NCBI GenBank assembly: GCA_019843655.1 | Contig: JACDQD010000001.1 | Span: 46,460,443-46,524,442 of the forward strand | From: Lethocerus indicus | Lineage: Eukaryota; Arthropoda; Insecta; Hemiptera; Belostomatidae | Reading direction: 5' to 3' | Length of the DNA stretch: 64,000 nucleotides | Part shown: piece by piece, positions 47,185 through 56,475 of the stretch | How positions within the stretch are numbered: position 1 is the stretch's first letter | Layout: each line of letters opens with the position of its first letter | The notes under the pieces: generated by a model | Databases searched by the model: none | What the model saw: the letters and a program-made list of their open reading frames with translations, nothing else | Told to the model about the DNA's origin: nothing | Program-made: the position numbers and the translations under genes

Positions 47185-50100
47185 TCATTGCGGTCGGCGG
47201 GGCTTGGGGGCGACAATCCTGTGACCGGATTCCTCTCCGGAACCCTGGTTATCGGGAATCCTGGAGACGAAGTTCGGAAGGCGTAGGCCGTCTACGGGGC
47301 GCTCGGCGGGTCTCTGCCTGAGCAAAGTGTTTTCTTCGTTCCTCTCAAGTACCCTCGGTAACGGCGCTGATCGCCCGGAGTTGTCCCTCCGGCTTCTATT
47401 CGAGCACTAGAGAGGACCGAGAGGAGTTAAACATCCGTTAGCAAACATGTTTCATACAATTTTCACATCCGGAAACGGGGGGTTTCCGACAAAAAATAAA
47501 TCGAATTAAAACAATAACGAGAGTGTCAAACTCCCCCACCCCCATTTTATCATGCTCCCTTTTCCCGGACCCACTCTCGACGGAGGTGTGTGGTTGGTGG
47601 AAATATTGTGGGAACTATTCGAAGGCTATACTCACCGTTCTTCCAGGCTGGCATTCGCCCCTATTACCGGCCGGGCAGCAGACCTCGCAGCACTGGCTCT
47701 GCATAGTGAAACCGCTGGGCTGTTAACAGAGTTCGAAAAACACTTAAAGAAATTAATTTCCATCACCAGATCCCCTCCCCCCTTCCCCTCCAGTCCTGTC
47801 CATTTTCGCCGGCGCCACTCGGCGGCCGCAAGGCTATCGCCTCACCGCCGGTGACACGACGCCCTCGGATTCGGAAACAGCCCTCTGGGGATTTCAATGC
47901 CGTAAGGATTCTGGGACGCCAGTGACGACTGGAACGGTAAATTGTGAAACGGGATAATACATTTTTATTACGAGTTAAATTTACCGAATTATTGACCGCA
48001 CTCACCATGACGTTGCCTTGAATTTGATAGACATGCTGATAACTAGCCCCATTGTGCAATATACCCACGTGCCGAGGGACTTGAACGCAGCATCGCTGAT
48101 CGGTCGGACAGCCCTGAAATATCGGATTGTGAATATATTTGAACGTCCGACATTCGGTGGGGTTATAAATAAACGATTAAATGAATGTTTTACCATGGCC
48201 GGCCAGATGAGGGGTGGAGGGGCGAGGAAAGAGTAGCCAGTGATTTCAACGCTACGCTGCCGGTCACTTGATGGGCCGGCCTGCAAAACCGAGCGATTTG
48301 AGATCATTCAAATGTTCACTATCTGATCGGAACGATATTAGGGAAAACGAATAATTACTTACGGTTGGGTGTGCCTGTTGGCTTCCGGCACCCGAAGAAT
48401 AGTCGAACACGGCAGTTGTCAGAGCACGATGCTGGTACTCGGCCTTGTGAACGAATTGTTTAAGAAAAATTAAATTCCGATATTGTTTTATAATTAAAGC
48501 GCATTCGACAATAATGATAAATTATAACTACCTGATTTCGATATCCTTGGAAATCGAGCACGAAACCACTAGTAGAGGCCATTCCTATGGCCGCTTGGTA
48601 TGGTTGTTGTATAGAATCCTGCAAAACAAAATCCATCTGAGTGTTTATAACTAGTTCCTACAAACAAATTTATGTTTCGGTACGAAGGTATAGAAATTTT
48701 TTTTAAAAATTACTAATTGTTGAGATGGACCCGGTTGTTGAATTGTTGCCTCTTCAACGAATGGGCCGCCTTCCCTACGGTCAAAAACAATTAGTTTTCT
48801 TGTATTCGCGACCTGCAAAGTGATATCGACCTTGTTATATAAATAGTTCCTAATTTATTTTTCGCTCCAAGGGTGTAGAAATTAAAAACAATTACTGGCG
48901 ATTTCGAGGAAACTGATGGCTGCATATGCGATCCGTCCGGCTCAGTGCAGCCATATGCAGTTTCTACACTGCTTACGATCTGCAATGTAAGTAGTATTGA
49001 GCTTTTCATATGACAAATTCCCATATATGAATTTACATTTCACTGCAAAGATATAGAAATTAAAAACAAAAATATACTGGAGGTCGAGACAGAACCGGTT
49101 TTCCTTCACGGGCTTCTACATTATGGCCTTCTGAATTATTGCCGGTGGTAGCTTGACTGCCATCACCGGGGTTGACACTGCTCGGTTCCCTTTTTTCATC
49201 AACGGCCTGCAAAGTGATATCGATCTTGTCACATAAGAAGTTCGTATATATGAATTTATGTTTCGCTCCGAAGGTATATAATTAACCTGTTAACCGGGGA
49301 AGTCCCTTTTTAATTACGCAGCATATGACGGGCGCGAGCTCTTTCACTAGGACGTGTCAGTACGTCACGCCCGGAGAACGTAATTTCGTATCATTATTTT
49401 TTTTTTATTTATGCTTAAAATAAATGAAAAAACTATGAAATATATGTTTTCGTTCATTTATATATGTCACAAAGGAAAATACAAAATTACAAACAAATAG
49501 ATAAGAATACCAACAAAAATATGGAAATATCGAATTAAGAAATTATAAATTTTACAAACAATTATAAAGAGTATAAAAAATATATATTTTTTATTGAGAT
49601 ACACAATAAAAAATATAAAAAAGTTAACAGTTACAGAACAATAAACAAAAGCGCACAAATAAAATAGAAATATTGGGTTTAAAAAATTAAATTATGTGAA
49701 AATTAAAAACTCAATTTCCGTGTGATATATTTTAAAACAATTGTTGATACATAGTGCTACTTTACAATCCTTGCTACCTTTCACGTCGAAACATGTATCG
49801 ATGACTAATAAGTGCGTAACTAAACGTCCCACCCGTTCCAGGGTGCAACATATATTTCAAGGAAGTATTCATACGTCCTACCCGTACACACAATTGTTTA
49901 CGTTTGACGTATTTATACGTCCCGCCCGGTTAACAGGTTAAGAAAAAATGACTTGGGTTCATGGTGGAATCGATTGTCCTTCACAGCATTTTAAAAAATG
50001 GCCGGAGGCAACTTGACTGCCATTCCTAAACCGCATTGGGCAGTTTCTACATTTCCGACCTGCAAAGTCCCCCCCCCTTGGACCTAAGACCTTGTCTTAT

Positions 50101-51310
50101 GAGTTCCGATGTACACATTTTTTTCACCGTGAAAGTATCGATTTAAGAAAATAAAATTTAAAAATATTTTTAAAAAATTAAAAATATTACTGGTAGTCCA
50201 GACGGAATCGATCCGTCCGATCGTCCGATTATCAATATTTCTGCAAAATTAAAACAGGAATGAAATTAATGCTTAGGGTTGAAACGGAATCGACTCATAT
50301 TTACAGGCTTTAACATGGCCGGAGGAATCAGGGTAATTAATTAGACATTGTAATATTATACATATCTTCATAAGGTACTTACGAGTATCCGTTTTGGCGG
50401 AAATTTAATTATATTAACTCCCCCCTCCACCACTACGAAATTATTACTGGGGGTTGACGCAGAATCCATTATTTTTCACCCCTCCAGATTTTGGCACGTG
50501 ATGCCCTGAATCCCCGGCTTCTACGCCGCTTTACGCCAGTTGCGCAATTTCCGACGGCGATTCAAAAATCAACTAATATTTCCAAAATTCGAATTTAAAT
50601 CGGGCTCCGATAATAGGGAAATAATGTAGAAATAGATATAAAAAAATCGTAAGAATACCTCGGCCGTGTCCACTTCTATTGAAATGATGATGTCAGTGAC
50701 TTGTGGGTGGCGGTAAGGCTGCATATTCGGTCGAATGTGTTTAGATCGGATCTTACGATAAGAAACTGAGAGCTGGCTTCTCGGACTGAAAGAAACGAAA
50801 AGAATTCTTAGGGGAAAAAGGGAAAATTGAAGGAGGGCGAGTGCGGAATCGAAAGCGTCCGGTTGCGTCATCTACTCCCGCCTTGTGTTCCGCGTCACAA
50901 CACTCACTCCACTACGGACATCTTACCGAAGACCGGTCTAGATTCTAATCTAGATCGCGATCCAGCGCCGGGCGACCCGCTCTTTAATGAAGTTAGTCTC
51001 GGAGAAAACTTCTAAACGATACTTTAATTTTGGCGGGTATTCCCCGACAATCGGACGGATTTTAAAACTGAGGTATAAAAGAAAATATTAAATCAAAGTT
51101 TTTTAAATATAGATTTCAGTACTTGCAACGATTGTAAGAGGCGAGTTGAGAAAAGAAAAAGGAAAACAATTGGACGAAACCCGCTAAAAATATATAAGTT
51201 AAAAGAAATATCAAATTGGGTCGAAGACTAATGAATAGTGTTAGTCGGAAAAATGAATAGCGGTACTTACAGAGAGAGGTGGTCAGCGAGGTACAACTCG
51301 GTTGAAGACT
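47185..51310 (-). CDS. Gene C: second array of phase 0-0 short exons, unknown protein
   Basis: I do not recognise the product. Proposed exons 5' to 3' on the minus strand: about 51310-51271 (non-coding, CCAGTC initiator, donor GTAAGT), 50785-50659 (ATG at 50724-50722; MQPYRHPQVTDIIISIEVDT...), 49206-49078, 48979-48896, 48812-48714, 48618-48532, 48443-48363, 48113-48006, 47719-47636, 47406-47185 (terminal, stop TGA at 47187-47185, ending PKPRRPQ). All internal coding exons are multiples of three, open in phase 0, bounded by TTTGCAG-type acceptors and GTAATT, GTAAGT or GTGAGT donors. The total is about 319 residues. No signal peptide or membrane segment. Two 3' exons carry paired cysteines (CPTDQRCC; QCCEVCC). 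The terminal exon is basic. AATAAA follows 154 nt after the stop. Three degenerate exon copies lie between the second and third exons, and an 83-nt candidate exon lies at 47928-47846. The splice pattern is the main evidence; joins are inferred. Confidence 0.62.
47846..47928 (-). other. Candidate cassette exon of gene C (83 nt)
   Basis: An acceptor (TTACCGTTCCAG) ends at 47929 and a donor (CCGGCG followed by GTGAGG) starts at 47845. In phase 0 it reads SSLASQNPYGIEIPRGLFPN and on to ASCHR, open up to the donor; a TGA overlaps the donor. At 83 nt it is not a multiple of three, so inclusion moves the next two exons into another frame, which stays open to a TAG at 47294-47292. If the donor is not used, the exon would end the protein at its own TGA. 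Confidence 0.4.
48363..49206 (-). repeat. Gene C ~182-bp exon-intron repeat units
   Basis: Exon 3' ends at 48363, 48532, 48714, 48896 and 49078 are spaced 169, 182, 182 and 182 bp. Introns share GCAAAGTGATATCGA..CTTGT, AAATTTATGTTTCG, CGAAGGTATAGAAAT and AAAAACAATTAC-like words. Exon lengths differ (81, 87, 99, 84, 129 nt) and the peptides are more diverged than the introns. Confidence 0.75.
49286..49937. mobile_element. TTAA-flanked MITE (piggyBac-like ends) in a gene C intron
   Basis: The element starts CCTGTTAACCGGG (49286) and ends CCCGGTTAACAGG (49937), a perfect 13-bp terminal inverted repeat, and is flanked by TTAA at 49282-49285 and 49938-49941. TTAA target duplication is the hallmark of the piggyBac superfamily. 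At 652 bp with AT-rich, non-coding interior it is a non-autonomous copy. CGTCC-CACCC-type words recur inside the right half (ACGTCCCACCCG, ACGTCCTACCCG, ACGTCCCGCCCG), suggesting internal subterminal repeats. Confidence 0.85.
49953..50560 (-). pseudogene. Degenerate exon copies in the 5' half of gene C
   Basis: Three or four exon-intron units are recognisable but broken. 50059-49953 keeps a good acceptor and starts VGNVETAQCGLGMAVKLPPA but meets TAA, is 107 nt long and has a weak GTCATT donor; its DNA aligns with the live exon 49206-49078 (GGCAGTCAAG..ACCACCGGC). 50240-50191 has both splice sites but is 50 nt with stops. A unit near 50275-50340 keeps only exon-like text. 50558-50448 has a donor but its acceptor AG is lost (CGCCG). 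Confidence 0.65.
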
Positions 51311-51379
51311 GGACGAGGAGTGATGGCGGCGGTTGAGTCACGTGGTCGCCATTGATACTGGTGGGGGGTTTGCAGTAGG

Positions 51380-53090
51380 GGAAATCAGATAAGGTGGTGG
51401 GGGTACCTTAGCTGAGGATAACGTGCAAACGGTGCACCTATCCCCCCTTAAAGTGCACCTCTTCCCTTTTTACCTAGCCTCGGCTCCACTCCTGTTGCAG
51501 GTTTTCGCCCGGTGACGAGGTCAATACTTCCTCTATCCCCCCTGAAGGGACTCGATCAATAAACGCCGTCGCAAATCCGACGCGTGTACCGCCAACGTCA
51601 TTACTGATTAATTACGGGGCACTGGAAAATTAACGATCGTCCTGTTATTACTATACCATATATTAACGATAACCCGTTTAATTACCGTTGTAAAACTAAA
51701 ACTATTATCGGCAAAACAAATCCTACAAAATATTCCGGAAATACGCTGCTGAAATAATTGACCCCGTTCAAAGTGGGAAATCGCGACCGCGTGTCGAACG
51801 ACGGACATTTCCGGCGGGACACCGGTGTTCACAGCGCGCTCGAAAATCCGAATATTCATTTTCAGAAACAATTTCGGACCGGCCGGAATTCCGGACGGAG
51901 TTCAGCCGGAATTTAACCTGTTGGGCTGCTTTGGATTGACATCCCGGAATTCCAATATATTGCAAGAGTTCAAATGTACGGACTCTCGGTATCGATTCTT
52001 CTTTTTTTTAATTTCCGCGAAACGATAGAAAACTTAATAAACTCGGGAATCTCGACAGCACGAGTTGAAACATTCGACCCACACCTTTAAATCAAGTCCA
52101 TATAATTAAGTTGCGCATACAATTAAGATGCACATACAATTAAGATTGTAATTGTAGTTTCGGTCCTCTCAAATTTAGAGTAAATAAATTAAATAATGGT
52201 ACCTTTTCGGTATAATATGCTTAGGACATACTCTTGATTTTTGACTCCGGACCTGAGCCTATTTTAAGTCAGGCCCATGTTTCAGGACGGTTTAGAAATC
52301 AGTATATTTATAAATAATCGTAACACGGCCCGAAATCTAAATATTTTCCAAATAATAATTAAGACCGGCTAATATTAACACATATATAGCGCATGCGAAC
52401 CAATTTTGGATTACTGTTTACAGTATCCTAGAAGTGGCAAATCGATCATTCTTTTAAGTAGTAAACTCTGACTTCTTCTTTGTTAAATCTTCTATCTATC
52501 CGTCGATTTCTTATCCTTTATATTTTGGACCTGTCCGTCCCGGGTGAGCCCTTGGCTACTGTTCGATTTACATTTTGTTGAATAATCAACATTCTGTAAA
52601 GAATTACTTTAAGCGTAGTAGACACAGTTTTGAACTCGCTGTTTTAAACGAAACTCACAGCAACAACTCAAACTTAAAAACTTACTAAGCTTAAACTCGA
52701 ACTTAAATATTTTATTTCCTGGCTGATGGAAATAGGAGTTTATATTTTTTTTCTCGCTCTTCCACCGCCCTTGAACTATAACATTGTTCTTTGTGCGGAT
52801 ATAAAATACCGCCATAATCAATCTGTTTGGCCGAGTGCAGACGCTAACTCAGCACCACATGACTAAGTGTCTAGACGCCGATGAGTGTTTAGAGTAACAG
52901 CGTTTATTGAGAGCCCTAACATGACGCCCAATCAACAAATGCCGCCTTATCTTCCCGCTCATGTCCTCTTCGCCCGGATCGACATTTTATAAATCCGACG
53001 CCGGCATGAGTAACGCGGGCAAAATGTAAATGAAGAGAAATTTGCAGAAATAATAATGATCTCATCAAATGGAGTTCGGCCTTATCGCGT
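51380..53090. other. Intergenic, no gene seen
   Basis: Upstream of gene C. Short overlapping frames at 51608-52028 on both strands have no splice support. AATTAAGATGCACATACAAT-like text is locally repeated at 52110-52145. Nothing else seen. Confidence 0.5.
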
Positions 53091-53095
53091 ATCAT

Positions 53096-53131
53096 GTAGT
53101 TCTTTCAATTTCAAGGAATTGAAAGAACTAC
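53096..53131. repeat. Perfect inverted repeat, 15-bp arms
   Basis: GTAGTTCTTTCAATT (53096-53110) and its complement AATTGAAAGAACTAC (53117-53131) flank a 6-nt loop TCAAGG. Partial further copies follow directly (TTCAATTTCAATCTTTCAAG), suggesting slippage or fold-back synthesis. Confidence 0.9.
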
Positions 53132-53139
53132 TTCAATTT

Positions 53140-54310
53140 CAATCTTTCAAGGAATCGGTTCGGTCTCCTCAGTTGTGGATGGATTCGTAATAATCCTCGA
53201 GTCAAGCTGTCTAATTATACCGAGCCTAACTACCTCACTAAAGTATAAATTATAAAACCTACTCTAGACATAATTTGAATTAGTAGATTGTTTTCCTTTT
53301 CTGTCGATTTAGATTATCGTCACGTCATTATTGTGTGAACTGGCCGCCGACATTATCGACACCTATCCCTATGCTCATGGTTGCGCATTAAATTGCAGTG
53401 ACAAAGAAATAGCAGTTACATTAAAGTAGTTACAATGGACTACACTGGAGAGCTTGACTCTGTAATTGCAGTATAACTCCAGCCTGAATAGGGATCCGAC
53501 AATCGAGTTGTAATGCAGTCAAATTTCGTTAGCTCCGATTCAATTTAAAATTTCAGAAACAGCTGAAACCTCCGATATGCCAGCGAGATTTTTATACATG
53601 TTTCACAAATTTAGTTGATCCGCGAGGGTTTGGAATAGCGTAGATTTCTCGATCTTCCCGTCTCCACTCGTCTGTTTGACCATTCACCATCTCCAGCAGA
53701 CAGTCTCTCAGCAGACACGGGAAGCTTTTGGGGCACTCTCACTTCACTTGTACTGTCCAGGTTTAGCGTACATATATTTTGCCCTTCTTTTGTTGTTTCG
53801 AAATGTCATTGTTATAAGAACAAAATTGGCATTGTAAATGCCGATACCGTTTTCGGTTTTTGGCCTCATAAATTTTTCCCTTATAAACAAAAATCTGGCT
53901 AAAAAGATGGCTCTCCCCACAGGCGGACCCGATGCTTAATTCGGTTTGATTGAAACGTCATTCTTACGGTGGCTCAATGTTGTGTAGACTTTTGTATAGA
54001 CCGCGCTCTGTAACCCTTTCACGGAAAAACTGCGCGCGTGGAACCGAAATAAAAGTGCTCCCAGTTCGAGGCGACCTTCCCAATATAAGACAGAATTCCC
54101 GAAACGTCTCCACAAAAGGCATTTCCTGTTCTATAATTCCTTCGGATTTCCTTCGAGAATTTGTTGAATGTGTTTTAAACGACCTTAGTTTTTTCTCTTT
54201 ATTACTGTTCAGTGGGTCTACAGTACTTTAGTACTGATTTTGCAGTATTTGTCAGTCGTTTCCAGGAAAGGACAGAAGAATAAGTTGGAACAACGTTTGT
54301 TACATTTCAA
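53140..54310. other. Intergenic, no gene seen
   Basis: A plus-strand frame at 53950 starts at a non-ATG codon and has no support. The stretch includes the 3' flank of gene D. Confidence 0.45.
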
Positions 54311-54317
54311 TGCAAGA

Positions 54318-54323
54318 TTTATT
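54318..54323 (-). terminator. Polyadenylation signal of gene D
   Basis: AATAAA on the minus strand about 180 nt downstream of the TAA stop at 54506-54504. Confidence 0.5.
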
Positions 54324-54503
54324 TCAGATAGCATAAGATATATTCTGCATTTAGATTACACGATAGATTCATTGCTTTAAAGATTAGGGAAGTTAAAATT
54401 GGAGAAGGTAGCGAACATGAAGCGTTTGAATATAATAAGGCGATAAGCCGGTTTGTGGGGGGAAATGTTTAGGAGTTTTTGTTAAGAAAGTGGGTAGTAT
54501 GAT

Positions 54504-54986
54504 TTAGAGGGTCCTCCTCTTCTTGAGTTGGTGTTTCCTTTGGGCGGCTACCCAGTAGAGCTTGCCGGCTGGGAGGGACGGCCCGACGGGAGTGTTGGGC
54601 GGCACGTTGTAGTTCACCAGCGGTAATGGCGGACGCCTCTGTTCCGCTGTTGCGTGGCCGGTGGCCACCGGTGGCGGCATCATCGGCGGGCGGCGGGCGG
54701 ACGACGATGAGCAGCGCTCGGATCGGCCGTCCTTCGGCGGAGAGGCCCCACCCGCACAACTCTCTTCCGAAGATACCGCCGCCGTTTCCACCGCCGAACA
54801 CGCCTCGGAGGAGACCGGCACTCCGTGGTGCAGAAAATAGGAGGCCAGTACCGAGGGCGGGATGTCTGTGACGTTCCAGGAGTAGTTGGAACAAAACTCG
54901 AACGTGGGAGTTTCTTCTTCCTCCTCCTCCTCCTCCGAATACGGCCAATAGTACAGGCCTAAATACCTCCCGGGTTGATCGGACAT
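54504..54986 (-). CDS. Gene D: acidic/Pro-rich protein, single coding exon
   Basis: This 160-residue frame begins MSDQPGRYLGLYYWPYS (ATG 54986-54984) and is followed by eight Glu, an aromatic stretch (TPTFEFCSNYSWNVTD), a Ser/Glu-rich middle, Pro-rich segments (RRPPMMPPP, PPNTPVGP) and a basic end (QRKHQLKKRRTL). I do not recognise it. A good acceptor (TTATTTGCAG) ends at 54998, so the start codon is 11 nt into the exon; the ATG has G at -3. The open frame continues upstream through the acceptor but without another ATG. An overlapping frame shifted by one (54469-54948) is Gly/Arg/Ala-rich and is thought to be a GC-content shadow. AATAAA lies at 54323-54318. A nuclear, disordered protein is an inference from composition. 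Confidence 0.55.
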   Translation of the reverse strand: MSDQPGRYLGLYYWPYSEEEEEEEETPTFEFCSNYSWNVTDIPPSVLASYFLHHGVPVSSEACSAVETAAVSSEESCAGGASPPKDGRSERCSSSSARRPPMMPPPVATGHATAEQRRPPLPLVNYNVPPNTPVGPSLPAGKLYWVAAQRKHQLKKRRTL

Positions 54987-55860
54987 CTCTGACTGGGCTG
55001 CAAATAAATAAACGAAAATTTGTTTTCCCTCTACAGTATGAGTACTGTCTGCGATTCTATCCAATCCTACGCCCAGGGGTTCCGAAAGCTTGAAATATAC
55101 CTTTTCACCTGAGCGCGTACCGGTAGCGGACCGAATATCCCTTCGATTGCCGTTTTCAATTTCTTCGGTAACGCCGGGACCAAAATTTAAAACCGAAGCG
55201 CGTCCAAAACTAGGCCGAAGAACATCCGACAGAAACAAACCGTACGTTATATACAGTTCTCAATCTGTATACAGAGTCGTTACAGAATAGCGTGTAAAAC
55301 GGAGAGGGGGGGAGTATTGTTAGGATTCCTTTGGGACGTTCCCCGGGTTAACATCTCGAAACGCAGGGCGAAACTGCCACTGGCGATAACTGACAATAAT
55401 AAGCCTATTAAACTAATATCTAAATAATAATTCGTTTTCAATTAGATACCGAAAACGAAGAAAATGCAACGAACAATCGCGATAGTTAATTTACTTAGAG
55501 AGCTTCCGATTCGCATTATTCCGAAGGGTGCAGTTCGGAGAACTAATTTAAATAGAGGTACCGTGGTGATCCCTTCGGTAACCTTCGTACCGGGGTTATA
55601 AAGTGCACGGCGGTTCGGACGTTATTTGACGAGCAGAGACGGCGAGAGACGTAATAGCAGAGATAGGCGAGACGGCTTAGAATCGGAGATCCGTAAACGG
55701 TAATAATTAAAAGCACGAGGTGGTCGGACAGGGGTTGATTTCAGTCCCCCCGGCTTTCGACCACCACAATCGGCGCGGTAATGATAACCGGAAGGTAATA
55801 AATAACTGGAGGCAAAGCGTCGGGTGGAGGATAGGTGAGCTGGTATCCGGTGCTACTCAC

Positions 55861-55934
55861 CTGGGAGTAACGAGTAGAGCGGAGAGATGAGATTGGTCAG
55901 GAGGTGGTACCGGGAGTGGAGCGGACCGGTGACT
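55861..55934 (-). promoter_or_regulatory. Putative non-coding exon 1 of gene D
   Basis: A strong donor (CTCCCAG followed by GTGAGT) ends an exon at 55861. An ACAGTC initiator with A+1 at 55934 lies 74 nt upstream. Joining to the acceptor at 54998 gives an 863-nt intron and a 5' UTR without ATG. A Pro/Arg-rich frame over this exon starts only at GTG and would enter the coding exon in the wrong frame, so I treat the exon as UTR. Confidence 0.4.
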
Positions 55935-56159
55935 GTTGGACGAGGGCGCGGAGGAGAAACGACGTGTGCGCCCACCCTGGGAAGTGGGGGACACGGCCTC
56001 CTCTATAGGCGGTAGTAGGGGACGGCCGGGAGGCGCGCCTAAATCGGGAGGCCGTCCGGGTGGCCCCCTACCCCCTTCCGACAATCGGCACACCACTTTG
56101 TTAATTAGTCCCTTAATCGGGCAATATTCACTGCCCGACTTTCACTCCTAATTTCCTCT

Positions 56160-56432
56160 CTTAAAACTACGTAATATTAACAACGGTACCTATATACACC
56201 TATTTTATTTAGATTTAATATTTTTTACACGGGGACAACAATGAGCCCGCCGTGTAATTACTTCCGAACTAAAGGTACTTTAGTAGGGCAGTATTGAGAG
56301 CGACGTAATTTTAACGACATACGGTAGCTATAAAAAGCTACGAAATTTATTTCCAATTTTATAATATATTTTTATGTTTTAGGATTGAAATAGCTTATTT
56401 TACCGCATGATATATAAAAATACCTGTATCTC

Positions 56433-56475
<43 letters not shown>

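Noticed and set aside
47552..47854. 100-codon plus-strand ATG frame
   Set aside because: It is antisense to gene C exons with good splice sites on the minus strand; no promoter or polyadenylation signal was seen on the plus strand. Not fully excluded.
48002..48307. Minus-strand frame with a membrane-like segment (GTWVYCTMGLVISMSIKF)
   Set aside because: It needs phase 1-2 splicing, whereas all neighbouring exons are phase 0-0 and the phase 0 frame is open.
55596..55603. TATA-like TTATAAAG on the plus strand
   Set aside because: No initiator at the right distance and no plus-strand gene downstream.
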